This document shows, piece by piece, positions 41,702-53,813 of a stretch of DNA of 64,000 nucleotides. A program made the translations under genes and the position numbers. The notes under the pieces were generated by a model. That model worked only from the letters and a program-made list of their open reading frames with translations. It was not told the DNA's origin and did no database searches. The first letter of the stretch is position 1. Each line of letters opens with the position of its first letter. This DNA comes from Calonectria ilicicola (taxonomy: Eukaryota; Ascomycota; Sordariomycetes; Hypocreales; Nectriaceae), in the NCBI GenBank assembly GCA_020809705.1, contig CP085833.1, forward strand, positions 4,216,001-4,280,000, in the 5' to 3' direction.

Positions 41702-42814
41702 ATGCAGCTGGTGCAATTTTCCATTGTGCCCCTTATTGGGCTTGTCACCGCAGCCAACATTCGCGATGCTAATAAGCGGTCTTCGTGTGTTACCATCAGG
41801 GGTGATAACGTTGTGAAGTCAGTCCCGACTGTGACACGTAGTATTACTGAGATACATACCATCACGAAGAAGGGTCACAATGTTATCACCATTACACCTA
41901 AGGGTGTCACAAGTACTGTCAAGAAGACTAAGGTCATTACTGTCGATAAAACCCTCGCCAAAACCATCACAGTGACATCTACCCATCACACAACTTTGAT
42001 TAATACCGGTCGCGGTTTCACAGTGACACAGACGGCCACTGTTACTTCTCAAAAGACCGTCTCGGTTCCGGCGCCGGCTAGTTTCAGGCCGGTCTAGGAT
42101 GCTCTGAAGAATTCTACATACATTTCTGGAAATTCCGACTCTGGAGAAGGCACAGTCAAGAAATTATTTGAAGCTGAGAAACGAAATGAATATTCAGCAA
42201 ACCTATATGCTCAGAAGGTCGAGTGCTAGGTGACCAGATTCGTCTCTAAGACCGTTACCAAAGATCCCACGATAACTGCAAGTTCTCCTTGCAAGACGAT
42301 AACCCAGATAGTTACGACTACGAAGACGAAGACCGTTGCTCCCCCTTATAAAGCGGCCAGCACTGTGACAATGTACACCACCAAGACCGCACATTCGACA
42401 GCGAAGCCCAGTACAACCACCATTACGGTCACTACCACCTCCATCATTACTAATAACCCTGTTCCTACTGTCTATGCTATGTGCGACAGCAAGAACTTTG
42501 CCGATTCAATCAAAGGCGAGGGCTTCTTTTGGTCCTATCAGATGAACTTCTCTTATGAGTCTGAGAAAACGGATGCGGTGAACCTTGCTGCATGCTGTCA
42601 AGAATGCGCGCTACGAAGTGATTGTATGGCTTTTATCTACCAGCAGAGCTGTACTATTATTAAAGAAGACGGTGGAGCTTGCAGCTCAGCTCAACCCTGT
42701 GGTGCCCGTGTTGTCTACTCGACGACACCAGGGCCATGGTACAAGCTGGGTAACGGCCGTGCCATGCAGTGGAACCGTATGGATACCGCGCACCCACCGA
42801 CACCAAGTAATTAG
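41702..42814 (+). CDS. secreted Thr-rich protein with apple-like domain, frame holds two TAG codons
   Basis: One continuous reading frame from ATG 41702 to 42814 except for TAG at 42095-42097 and TAG at 42227-42229. It starts with a signal peptide (MQLVQFSIVPLIGLVTAANI). A valine/threonine-rich repeat region follows (TVTRSITEIHTITKKG, KVITVDKTLAKTITVT, TITVTTTSIIT). The cysteine-rich end (LAACCQECALRSDCMAF, CTIIKEDGGAC, PCGARVVY) resembles fungal apple/PAN-like modules that bind carbohydrate or protein. The Thr-rich character continues in frame after the second TAG, so the two parts belong together. No good intron removes the stops: the only candidate would need a GTCTAG donor. It is either a recent pseudogene (CAG to TAG) or a gene whose UAGs are edited to UGG. 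Confidence 0.6.
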
Positions 42815-43419
42815 ACCAGCATACTTATCACCATACCCACTAACGTGTTAAAATGCGTACAATCCTCATTCATGTCTGTCATAGTAAGGAAATTTAATTC
42901 AAATGCTTCATTTTTAAGTGCAAACTCCAGCGTGTTTTTAGCTCTTTTAGCATTCTTGCCAAAGTTGACGTGTATTGCCCAAGCCATATTCATCATTGTT
43001 AAATAGAATAACGGGCTAGTATTACATCACATATTACTAGAAAACTAGCTTGACTGTTCCATAACGGGCAACATGTCGGGCATACAAGCAAAAATACTCC
43101 ATTGTCACCAGAATCAATAAATACCGCTTGAATTCCTTTTCCTCAACCACGAGTGGTTTGTTTCTGCCAAAGAACTGGGTTACGCAAGGGCTTCTAGGTG
43201 GCTAGCTGAGCCCTGTTTGCGACAAGGTTATAAAACTTAATTAGCAGTGTTTTGAGTAACCAAGGCACTATAGAGACTTTTTGCAGCAGTTAAGGTCCTT
43301 ACATGACTCATCCAACTGAGAAGGTTGATCAGAGGTTGTGGTAAGGTCACAAGTGCAGCCTATGCATTTACTTTTGGGTATTTTGATTCAGTGATTCCAG
43401 GCCTCACACCATTACGCGT

Positions 43420-43712
43420 GTTCAGGTAAAAACTCTTCAATTGTCTCGTTATTTCCTAAGACTAGGGTACTTCGGCCTTGTAGTGCACCTGCATTAATAA
43501 AAAAAAAAACTCGAAAACTTTCCTTTTATTGTACGGGGTTTCTAGCTACCAAGATTTTCATCCCGTATTGCCCGTGGGCTTCAAGGTTGACACAATGGAA
43601 CCTGTTTTTGGTAAATCGTGGGCTCGACCAAGAGTGAGCTCCAGAGCCACAACCGTGACAGATACAACCAAGATTGGCCATATAATTCGCCCGGCCAAGA
43701 TAAAATCAACTA
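43420..43712 (+). repeat. diverged dispersed repeat, copy B
   Basis: Counterpart of 39661-39960 in direct orientation. Shared blocks include TTCAGGTAAAAACTCTTCAA (versus TTCAGATGAAATCTCTTCAA) and TGGTAAATCGTGGGCTCGAC. Confidence 0.6.
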
Positions 43713-43860
43713 AGGGAAACAATAATAACAGACTTGAAAACCTATCTTAAGGCGCGCCCTTCGGTCTCATGACCTTGTCGGGCTCTTCCTTCCCTCAGAG
43801 GACGAAAATAACTTTATGAATCTCACATGACTGCTATTATGTGGACCCTTTCCTTGAAGT

Positions 43861-43920
43861 AACCGACTGAATACAACGGTATTGTTAACTCTCCCATTGG
43901 TTGTGCCAAAATCTTCATTC
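43861..43920 (+). repeat. diverged dispersed repeat, copy D
   Basis: Matches 40895-40955 in direct orientation over about 60 bp with scattered transitions (ACACAACGGTATCGTTAACT versus ATACAACGGTATTGTTAACT). Confidence 0.55.
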
Positions 43921-44214
43921 TCACATGACTCATCCAGCCGTGCAAAGTTGGTCTCTTCCATGTGCGTTGTGCTGCTACTGCTACCGTACTGACTAACAAT
44001 AATAATATAACATTACTAACATCAAATGAGCCAATGATGGTTCATATTTAGCCACTAGCGATAAACCCACACACTTGTGTGGCAGACATGTCCTGTACAA
44101 GATGACTACATGACTCCCTGCAGCCAGCCACTTCATCTTAGGATAGCCTAGACCGAGAAGGCAATCAAATTGAAGGCAACCATGGCAGCCTGCGGCGAGT
44201 AAAATTAAATAATA

Positions 44215-44981
44215 ATGCCTCTCGTTCCTCGCCAGTCGCCACTGAGTGTCACAAAGCCTTGGCCCAGTCAACCTCTTCCATTTCACAGCCAGCAACCTTC
44301 CGGGTCAAGTGAGACGCATTATTTCAAGATTTGGGCTGCGCCTCACAAGAAAATGCCTGATAACGACCACCCTCCTGAGACCAACGGCCCTCGCCGCCGG
44401 AGAACCATGCAGTCCAACTACGCCGGCTCTACGCTTCATTCCATTGTTCGTAGATACACAACAAATTCTACGGGCCCTGTAATGGAATCTTTCTCGTGTT
44501 ACGAGGGCCTGGAATGGATAAAATTAAAGAATTATTTGGAGAAAAAGTGGCCGGATTGGAAAGTTGACGATGGCAAAGTACTAAAAGTATGTCAAGCTCA
44601 TCAAAGGTCTGAGCCATGCACGTTAACTTCTAATTCAATAGCTCAAGGACAAGTGGGTATTTGAGGTACCCGATCATTTGACAGATGTGAGTAGCTGGTA
44701 AAAACGCCTAGACATGGTCACAGATGCTGAAACTTGAGGGCTTGATAGGAAGACCGCAAGAACATCGCGACACTGAGAGATACCAAGAAAGAGTCGACTC
44801 GGAGACCGTCGTTTTCCGACCCAGAAGATTAATAAGGAAACAAAATTCTGTGTCGACTCCCATCAACGAAGTGGGGGATTTACATTGGGTACGTGTCGGC
44901 GCTAGGGAGTGTCTCAGAGCCTGGCCAGGCTGTGGCCGAGTGGCGTTTGTAATCACACCTGCTGACCCATTTCAACCTTAG
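44215..44981 (+). CDS. small protein of unknown function
   Basis: Exons 44215-44586, 44642-44686 (45 nt) and 44724-44981 splice in phase to 224 residues. A second ATG at 44353 (MPDNDHPPETNG) could be the true start. The central part (ESFSCYEGLEWIKLKNYLEKKWPDW, joined across intron 1 to LKDKWVFEVPDHLTD) has the look of a small folded module, and the micro-exon keeps it intact. The rest is charged and helical. No known domain recognised. The CorA-like gene and the kinase-VWA gene follow on the same strand. Confidence 0.5.
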
Positions 44982-45428
44982 GAAATTGTCATCTTAATAC
45001 ATTTACAAACGGGAGGCTTAAGAATGACTTGTCACCTCACCGCTGTCAGGCATTTTGAGCAAGCAGTTCAACGCTAAAACTGAGCCACGTATCCGTGTGA
45101 AGGAGACAGTGCACCTGGGCAATGCCTTAGCGGGCTTCGGCCAACAACATGGTCGCCTTGCAAGGCAAAGAGGGGTTATGCAAGCCATGTCACGTTGAAA
45201 ACGCCTATTATGCAAGAGGGTCACACCGCCCACACTGACCTCGCTTCTCACCAGAAACAATTGCATGGCGCGGGATGTGGCGGGGAAGGGGCGGATTAGT
45301 CAAGCCTTGCGCGAAGCAGACCATCAAATCCCTCATTTGTACACTTTACAATGTTGTGGTCACTAGAGCCTCGTATGTAGACGTTTGAGGCTCTGACAGT
45401 GGGAATATTTAGCTAGGCTGCAGTCATA
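44982..45428. other. intergenic, CorA-like promoter side
   Basis: Short spacer between two co-directional genes; no element seen. Confidence 0.5.
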
Positions 45429-47513
45429 ATGATAAACATTTGCGCTCTCGGCAACTACTGTACCCGACAAAAAATGGCTCCTCTAATGCAACTACCAACA
45501 TACTTTGAAGAGTCATATTATTCCAGGGACACATATCCCTGCAATTGCACGCATAAAAGCGTCAGCACTTATCCAAGTGCGCTAGCAGAATATCAGGCCA
45601 GGTTGGATACGGTGTCTGATGATCTCTTTCAAAAAGATGTCAGCAAAGTAGAGGTTAGCTTTCGGGATTTGAAGACCAACAATGGCGCTGGTAAGAGTAA
45701 GTTAATTCTTTTTGGATTTGATTGATGAATGTTCCGAACACAGAATTCTAAATAAATGTTTTAGACGTGGACAAACGAAAGATACATACGCCTGAAGGTG
45801 TTACAAATTGGCTGGGAATCAGGCAGCTGCATGAAGGATTTAATGGTGACAAACCAAGTAAAATCAGTATTGATCGCCAAGATCCCAAGTGCCGTTTCAT
45901 GTAAGGTGGAGCTTGATTTACTACAGATTTGGTTTGTTAATTGAAATATAGATCCATATATGGCAATAATTCACGGGCTCGATTAAATATCACACGGTCG
46001 ATGCTCACTGAGATTTTGTCATTCCATCAGGTCTTCCCAGAATACCTGGATTTCTTATTTGTTTTCGGGTTGCAAAGCGAGCTTCAGGATTTGAGATTCA
46101 GCAGCTTTCGGGTCCAGAGATCCCTGCGAAAAGAATGCACATCCTTTGGAATAGACAGTTTAGCACGGTCGGGGAGGCAATACCAGCTTTGTTACAACCT
46201 GAAAGGCGTGACCGCCAAATATCGCGATGAAAAGAATTCATTAAATACTGAGTACTCAATAAGGCCTGCGGCATTTTATCATCGCTTTGATATCGAAAAC
46301 GGCAATGCTTTGTGGATTGTCACCAAAGGAGGTACAGATGTCGAGGAGCGATTTAAAGAGCTAACTGGGAAGGATGCTCGCCCAGAAGATAAATCCTTTG
46401 GCAACCTAGAGGAGTGCTTCAAATCGAGTTTGTCGGCACACCTTTTATTTTGCCACTGGTCCACAGAGGACTGGCGGGGATATATCAAATGGTTAGAGCA
46501 GGTTGTCGAAAAAGAGGTTTGTCAATCCAAAAGACACCAACATGGTGACCTCGAAATTCCACTAACGGTTTTGATATCCAGACAGGGATGGCCATAATGG
46601 GTCCCGCCCGCCATCATGCTTACACCACCAGTGACATTCAGCGATTGTTGACCTTAGAGGAGAGCATCAATGAAGTGATCACCGTCCTTGAATCGAACAT
46701 TGATGTGATAAACGCATTAAAAATATTTTACGAAAAACTTGGCACTCACAATGACTTCACATTACAACAATGTAATTACGACATTGAGGATTTTGTCAGC
46801 CAACTGGAACAAATCATGTATGACTTTAAGTTACAGGTTGGAAGGTCCAAAGCTTTGGGGAAAATAATGACCAACCGTACCGAGCTCGTGAAGCAACATC
46901 GAATAGAAAGATTGAACCGGAACTTGGAGAAGGAAGCTATTGTGATGCGAATTGTGACGATAGTGACACTTATCTATCTTCCAGCAACGTTTGTTTCGGT
47001 TGGTTCCAGTTGCAAAATCACTAATGAAAAGAAACTAACCTTTCTGAGCAGACATTTTTCAGCACAGACATTATCAAATACCAAGATCAAAATTCACCAA
47101 ATGGGAACTACTCGCCCTTGGCGATGAAAAGATGGCTGCAGGTTACACTGCCACTGACTGTTCTAACTCTGACCTTGGCATATGTAACTAAACAATTCAC
47201 GGAACGTAGATTGAATCCACAATTGGAGGCGGTGGAGAGGGTGGATGATCTCCTGGGGCCGAAGGCGCAGCAGGGCAGCATCCACAGCGGTTCACTCCAC
47301 GAAAGCAACGGCAGCAGCCAACACGAGGGCAAGACGCTGACTATGCCTTCCTGGTGGGGGGATGACAGGTGGAGAACTTGGGCTGGTGAGGCGGCCAAGA
47401 CGCTAAAATGGTGGCACCCGAAGCAAATGATCGCCAGGACTCGAGGTCAGCCCGCCCCAGGTCTACCCATGCATATGCATCATCTACACCCTCAGGCAGG
47501 CAATCCACCTTGA
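45429..47513 (+). CDS. CorA-like membrane protein
   Basis: Exons 45429-45690, 45765-45900, 45952-46516, 46582-46998 and 47052-47513 splice in phase to 613 residues. ATG 45474 is an alternative start. The N-terminal soluble part is helical and fits fungal CorA-like proteins (SSLSAHLLFCHWSTEDWRGYIKWLE). A long coiled-coil region follows (EDFVSQLEQIMYDFKLQ, NRNLEKEAIVMRIV). The first membrane helix with the family signature YLPATFVS-TFFSTDII is completed by the last splice, and a second helix is WLQVTLPLTVLTLTLAYV. The GMN motif of true CorA Mg transporters is absent, as is usual for this fungal branch, so ion transport is unproven. The C-terminus is low complexity and basic. Confidence 0.85.
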
Positions 47514-48333
47514 GCGAAGCGAGGAGAATGGGGCTGTGCAAGATATTTTCCGATATCTCTAGTCCCGAGTAGTTTGTCAAGGAGGGAAAATCCTCTATAT
47601 TAGGTATAACAAGGTCAAGAAGACCGGTTGTTTCACTATGGCGATGTCAGTATCTGTATTTGTCACTAGGTATTAGAATTTAGAAAAGATTTTTTTCAGT
47701 TACAGCAGCCACTAATACAAAAATAAATATCCAGGCCAAAGACAGAAGGCTCAAGCCAAAATCTCCTGCCGTTACGAGGACAACATTAGTAGCGTGAACA
47801 GCACAACAAGCTGAGGCTATGCTGGGTGCCTTGTAATGCGATGGTCTCGGAACAAGGCTTGTTTCAATCTTAATACTGCTCATTATCGTTCGATGTCTCA
47901 GTTTACTGAGATGGCATTCGCCCAATTGTGCAAGTGGCGCTCCATGCCCAGCCTACCATCGGTGACCACTGCTGGGTTGGTTACGGTGTGCCGAAGCCTG
48001 CACATTGCCGTAAAGGATAATGCATTCGGTTCGCCTTTAAGCCACCCATCAGCCTAGAGTAAGGCGACTGTTCTCATTTAGAACACAGCCTTCGACGTGG
48101 CTACTGGCCTTGAATTCAACCATAAATCGGGTATTTTATTACATTCTCATCCTCTGCGAAATAGTCACACGAGAAGTTCGAGCCCATCCATTTCTTAGTC
48201 CTAATTTATTTTTACTTTGCTCCAAACTCCCACAGCCCATATTCTCGTTTACCTTTGCTTTGCTCCTCCAGTGGTGTAGACAACCAGACGTACCACGGGC
48301 CACCCCAAACCCCACTGTATCAACTCGGTGAGG
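47514..48333. other. intergenic upstream of the kinase-VWA gene
   Basis: No supported gene; the last 150 bp resemble a CT-rich leader. Confidence 0.5.
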
Positions 48334-51300
48334 ATGACGGAGCCACACTTGGACAACGATATTATCGCAGCCTTCAAGGAACATCTTAATAGTAATCGAG
48401 TTCGTCGATGCAACTACAAAAAACAATTCTTCTATCGCTCCGATGGCATCAAGGAATGGTTATCGTATGCCACAAGAGACGGCGTCACAAATGAGGTCGG
48501 CCTCCTCAGGGCCGTATTCGATCGGCAGAGGTATCCATTTGTCCCACTTGAGGCAAAGGATATTGCTGAAGTTCGTCTTCTTTTTGCCCTTCTAGTTGAT
48601 ATGGGGTGTGGCCACATGATCATCAACTTTCGGCACCATTTACAATCGGATTCCGAACTTAGATCACCTACCCTACAGCATCAGTTTGGGCGGATCATTG
48701 AATCTCTAATACACGATGAGGTGCAGATACCAGAAGAATTTGTTAGCGGGGGATATCAATCAATCATCGAAAGATTTGATGATCGGCGACTTGCCTTCGT
48801 CCCCGCGATGATACAAAACGGAATGAGTACTGCTTTTCTTCACGAGAAACATGTGCTGCCCTTCTTCCAAAAGTTTGTTATTAACAGAGGCGGGACTGCA
48901 ACCGTTTATCATTGCAAAATACAGACTGATTTAGTCTGTGAAGAATTAAAGGACATCTTGAAGCCTTCCAAAAATGATGATTCGAAATTCGGAGAAGTGA
49001 GCAGAGGCGTTCAAGAAGTTTCGAACCCTGACGCTAATGGTATCGCAGTACTATGAACTCGCTGTCAAAACCTATAGACAGGCTTACGAGGATATCTATA
49101 GAAAGGAAACACATGCCTTCAAGGGTATGCAGCGCCAAGAAGGATTAGAGGTGGTGAAACACCTCGGGGAATACCGTACTCATACTAGCGATGGGGAGTA
49201 TTCTGACAACATCTTGCTTGAGCTCGGGGAGCAAGATCTCGATGAATATCTTGCAGACGCTGGTCCGCCCATTCTGAACAAAGAAACAATTAAGGCTTGG
49301 CAAAGTTTGTTCGAGGTTGCTCATACCTTGAAGAGAATCCACCAGCTCCATTACCGAAGCGAGAGTGGAAGCTTGCAGCAATTTAACGGGTAGGTTCTAT
49401 TTTTCATGTGCTGTTCCAAAAATTTAATCCAATACTAACCGGCATCCAGCTGGCATGGTGATATAAAGCCTGATAATATCTTGCGAATTCGTGGAAAGTT
49501 CAAGCTTGCAGACTTTGGTTTTGCCCAGTTTGAGAAGCAAGATACTTGCAAAACGCAATTGATGGGCGGTACTCGAACATACGGTATGAGTATACTTCAA
49601 TGAGAATTCGGTCTTACTTTGCAGCTGCTAACCATTTACAGGGGCTCCGGAACGCGATATGAAAGGATGCCGAGACAGAAACGTCGCTCAATCGCAAACC
49701 GTGGACACTTGGTCATTTGGCTGTGTCCTATCAGCCATGGCAACGTGGGTTGTACTTGGTGAGAGATTCTACCTTTGCTACAGTAGAATACGCCAAGTGG
49801 CGATCCAGGAGCTGCGACAACGTCAGAGGCACGACCCCTCTGTAAGCACTCCAGATGCAGATGATGCGTTTCACGATGGCAGAAATGTGCTCCCAGTAGT
49901 TTTAAGTTGGCACAACCATCTAAGAAATTCTGCAAGAAAAACCGACACCATATCGTATCGTGTCCTTGATCTCGTGGACAAGGAAATGCTCGTTAGCGAC
50001 CCCGAACAGCGATTGACATCGGCCGAACTTTGCGAGAAGTTGGACCAGATTATCAAAGATGCGGGAGAAGAATACGAGTCCAAGGTTGACAGTAAATTGC
50101 TCATCTTCGAGTCGCCAGATATGCTGAAGGCGTTGTTGGATCTCGACCAGCACTCGCCATCCACCCTGACGGCGATCAACCAGACGAGTGCCAACCCATC
50201 CACGGCACTAAGTCAAACATATTCGCCAAAGGAATTGCTGCCCCATCCTTCTGATCGGGTTAGAAAATCGGAATGCTTTGGCAAGATGCGTATTGGAAAG
50301 ACCGCCAACAGAGAATACGTCCTGGCCTCTGAGCCTAGAATTTCTGAGGGGGTCAGTACCAGTACCAGTGCTAGGTATTCAAACCATTCACAACCAATTT
50401 CCAACAAGAATCCATTTTGGAATGCCGCATCGCAAAATACATTAGTTGAAAGAGGGATTTCAAATTTGGAAACACAACGAGACTTTTCGCACCATCAGCC
50501 TCGACTTCCAGCCAGTGTAATATCGCCCATGACGACGAATGGCTCATATTATCCACAGTTCCAGACTAAACAGCCAACAATGCCATCCCGAACCACTATG
50601 ATGGCGCCAAATGGACATAGTGTTGATCCATCAGATCCCAACATGCCGCAGACCAATCGAAATTCTTTATACACTTTGCATGATGGGCCGCAGTCGCCCG
50701 CCCGCGACGAGTTTGCTGAATCTTCCTCTGGAAGGCATCCAAGCCACCAATACACTGATTTGACTCCCCCAATGGTCTCCCGACATTCCTTTACTCCAGC
50801 TGGAAATAATGCAATTCTAAGGGAATACGACGAGCTGGTAACAAAGTTGGAAAGTTCTAAGGGAATTTGGTCAAACTTTATCGGCAAGATTCCAAAAGAC
50901 TCCTATCTGGAAACTTGGATTTTCGAAAGAGATATTGTAAGCTTCCTTTACTTTTTTTTCCAAGGAAAGATTCCCTAACTATGATTATAGAAATTCGTGA
51001 TCGACAACGCCGAGAGTATGAAGCTTCATTGGGACAACGTCAGAAAGACCCTACTGGTGTTGGCCATGAAACTTGGACCGCTAGATGAAGATGGCCTAGA
51101 CCTCGTTTACGCCTCCGGTCAACAAAACGCACTGAAAAATGTTAAAGGTCGTAAGATCCAAGCTAAGTTTGAACAGTCCATGAAAAAGGCATATGAAAGC
51201 ATGGATGGGGTTGAAACCGACATGTGCGCAACGCTTGCAAGGATCTTTGACGAGTATCAAAGCAGCGACAAGAAGCAGACACTCATAATACTCACCGATG

Positions 51301-51737
51301 GTCTTTGGCGTGGATCGGGCCAAAATAACGATGTTGAGAATGTCATACGTACCTTCATCAATAAGTTAAACCAAGAGAAGGCCCGTTTTGAGCGCCGAAG
51401 ATTCAGCATTCAATTCATTTCTTTTGGAGACGACCCCGCTGCACTCAACCGGCTACAGGAAATTGATGACGCTTTGGGAGCAGTGTAAGTTGATCAGAAT
51501 GTTAAATTGAGAAGTGGTTCCTGACTGACATTTTATAGCGAGGATGTTGTGGATGCAAAACCGTGGCATTTCCACACCGTTAATAGCCTCATTCTCGGAA
51601 GCATGGGAGATAAATACGACGGGGAAACTGAACTGTCCCCCAGGCCAACTTTTGAATCACAGTGGGGTGCATTTGAGAGGAAGCCGACCGCAACAGGTTC
51701 TAAAAGGCGTGGTAAATTTTCTTTCTTTCGAGACTAA
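48334..51737 (+). CDS. protein kinase fused to a von Willebrand A domain
   Basis: Exons 48334-48996, 49049-49389, 49450-49583, 49642-50936, 50991-51484 and 51539-51737 splice in phase to 1041 residues. An N-terminal helical region of about 200 residues precedes a kinase domain. Its ATP-binding Lys228 sits in ELAVKTY just after the first splice. The catalytic loop HGDIKPDN (Asp339) lacks the Arg of HRD, the magnesium loop is ADFGFA (Asp356), and GTRTYGAPE and DTWSFGCVLS follow. All catalytic residues are present. A Ser/Pro-rich linker of about 300 residues leads to a VWA-like domain from residue 812 (KFVIDNAESMKLHW, later LIILTDGLW). Its metal site reads DxAxS rather than DxSxS. The fusion recurs in filamentous fungi, as far as I know; its target is unknown. 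Confidence 0.9.
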
Positions 51738-52537
51738 GCGAGCACAAGACGACGAGGGGCAAAAAAGTATCTTCGCTCATGAAATTCTTTTTATATTTAC
51801 GGATTCATTTAAGCGCAATTTTCATTGATGTGTTAGGGGATAGGTATTGGCGTAATGGGATGGTTTTGGCACATGTACCATCACTCTATTTTCTACAGCA
51901 CAATACCCTTATCATGCTTACTAGAGCTTTATGACATCACACGAGAACTTGGATCGAGGTCAGGAGAGCACCTGAGGCGCACAATAATGTTTTTCTTCCT
52001 TTTTCAAACTCGGAGGTTCAAATTATGTCAAATACTTCTTGGAAATACAAATACTGGTTTTGGGTTTTTTTCGGGGTCATCTTCTCACCGCTAGTAACTG
52101 TGCGCTGTGCCGCGACTTGTGTAATTTTAAGCCACCTTGTCTCGTTTCGGCACATCGCCTTTTGCTTGTCCAACAAATGTAACGTATGCCAAGCCAACGG
52201 TCTCCAAATCGACCAGCATCATTAATCGGTCAGTCGGCATTAATTAAAATTCGCGTTTTAATACGTGAGAAATAAAGGCGAAACACGTCTAGTGCCGCCC
52301 GACGATCCCGAACTACCGGGATACCCAAAACCTAAAAAAGCCGGGGGTGCATTATTTGAGTCGTCACTCACTCCTCTCCTGCTGACGACAGATTGTCTGA
52401 CATTAAATCACGTGTTAAGCATAATTTAAAAAGATTATAATCTGGCCCATTCGTCCCGTTTTTTGCTGCTGGTTTTGTTCTCACTCATTTGACCCTATCA
52501 TCTCACTGCGGGGGCAGCCACCACCACCACCACCACC
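51738..52537. other. intergenic, no supported gene
   Basis: 3' flank of the kinase gene and promoter of the paraoxonase-like gene. It ends in a CAC/ACC trinucleotide run directly before the ATG. Confidence 0.5.
52518..52537 (+). repeat. (CCA)n trinucleotide run at a start codon
   Basis: Uninterrupted CCA repeat abutting the ATG of the paraoxonase-like gene; it forms the last part of its 5' leader. Confidence 0.8.
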
Positions 52538-53813
52538 ATGGGTGCCAAATTAACATGGGTTAGTAACACACGCTAATTTTCAAGCCACCAAGAGCTCCCG
52601 TTGACGTGGTTCAGGTAATTTTGACTCTGGCCATTCTGTCGCCGTTTTTCTACGAGCGCAGTCGGATTCTGTCTATGTTCTATAACAACAGCCCTCTCCG
52701 ATTGGTCAAAGTCAACGCATTCAAGACCCATGAACTCAAGTACGCGGATCGCATCAGGGATTGCGAGGATGCGATCCTTCTTGAGAATCACGGCCTTGCC
52801 CTGATTACCTGCGATGCTGGACGGGAGAGATGGAATACCGTAATGGTAAGCAAAACTGGCTCATTAATTTGATTCATGACTTATCAGCCCCACAGGGAGT
52901 TTTTCAACCAGGTCCGGTTGTTAGTGCTGACATTTTTGCATACGACTACGCAAACAGCAAGAAGTCGGATGCCGAGGCGTTGAGGAAGATTGAGCTTGTG
53001 GATTTCGCCGGCATTGACGACTTTCACACATTGGGCATGGCGTACAATGACAAAACATCCTTGTTGTATGTTGCCAATCACGCCCAGGCAGGCTCAAGAA
53101 TTGAGGTGTTCAAGCTGGACGTGAAAATGTTCAAGGCGACGCACGTTCGCACCATTCAACACCCACTTGTCCACGGCCCAAACTCAATTGCCCTGATCAA
53201 TGATGACGAGTTTTACGTTACAAATGATCATCATTTCACCATGAAACAGTCCATTCTGCTGGCAAACCTCGAAACGTACCTCGCTCCTCCGCTTGGTACT
53301 GTTGTGCATGTCAAGCTTAACGATAACGACGTGGATGCTACCGTTGTTGCCAGGGTGCCATTCGCCAATGGCATCGAGATCCTCAACTCCACCACTGTCG
53401 CTGTTGCCTCAACAAGCAGGGGCGCTGTGTACTTTTACACCACGGAGAATGATGGCTTCACCTACCACTCTCAGATTCAGGTTCCCTTCCTGCCAGACAA
53501 CCTCTCGTCCTCTGAGGGCAAGCTTTTTATTGCAGGCCATGCACATGCACCCACCTTGACTGCTTTCGCCAAGACTCGTTATATCTGCAGAGATCCCGAG
53601 GTGCTTGCCCAGTCTAGCCCTGAGGTGCAGACCATGTGTGAGAATTCGGAGGCCCCATCCTGGGTCTCTGAATGGCAAGAAGGAAGCGGATTAAAGCATC
53701 TATATGTGGATACCGAATTTCCTAGCAGCTCCACTGCATTGTGGGATGCAAAGAGGGGCGTTGGGATTATTTCTGGTCTATACGCCAGGGGCATCATTGT
53801 TTGGAAGCCCTAG
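52538..53813 (+). CDS. paraoxonase/arylesterase-like protein
   Basis: Six-bladed beta-propeller lactonase/esterase type, calcium dependent. Exon 1 is 52538-52558 (seven codons, MGAKLTW). Exons 52615-52845 and 52896-53813 follow, giving 389 residues. The first splice completes an N-terminal signal anchor (VILTLAILSPFFY). Residues matching the calcium and active-site positions of paraoxonase occur in order: CEDAILLENHGLAL (Glu/Asp), FHTLGMAY and ANHAQAGSRIEVFKL (the His pair), HGPNSIALINDDEFYVTNDHHF, FANGIEIL, and PDNLSSSEGKLFIAGH. All expected ligands seem present, so it is probably active. Likely ER or secretory. The substrate (lactone or aryl ester) is unknown. Confidence 0.9.

Larger units (their letters stand above)
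42815..44214. other. gene-poor region with repeat copies
   Basis: No intact gene. It holds repeat copies B (43420-43712) and D (43861-43920), matching pieces of 39-41 kb, so the secreted-protein gene is bracketed by related sequence. Confidence 0.5.

Noticed and set aside
42092..42229. 138-bp intron that would remove both TAG codons of the secreted apple-like gene
   Set aside because: It keeps frame, but the donor would be GTCTAG, unlike every other donor seen in the window, so it was not used in the model; only cDNA can exclude it.
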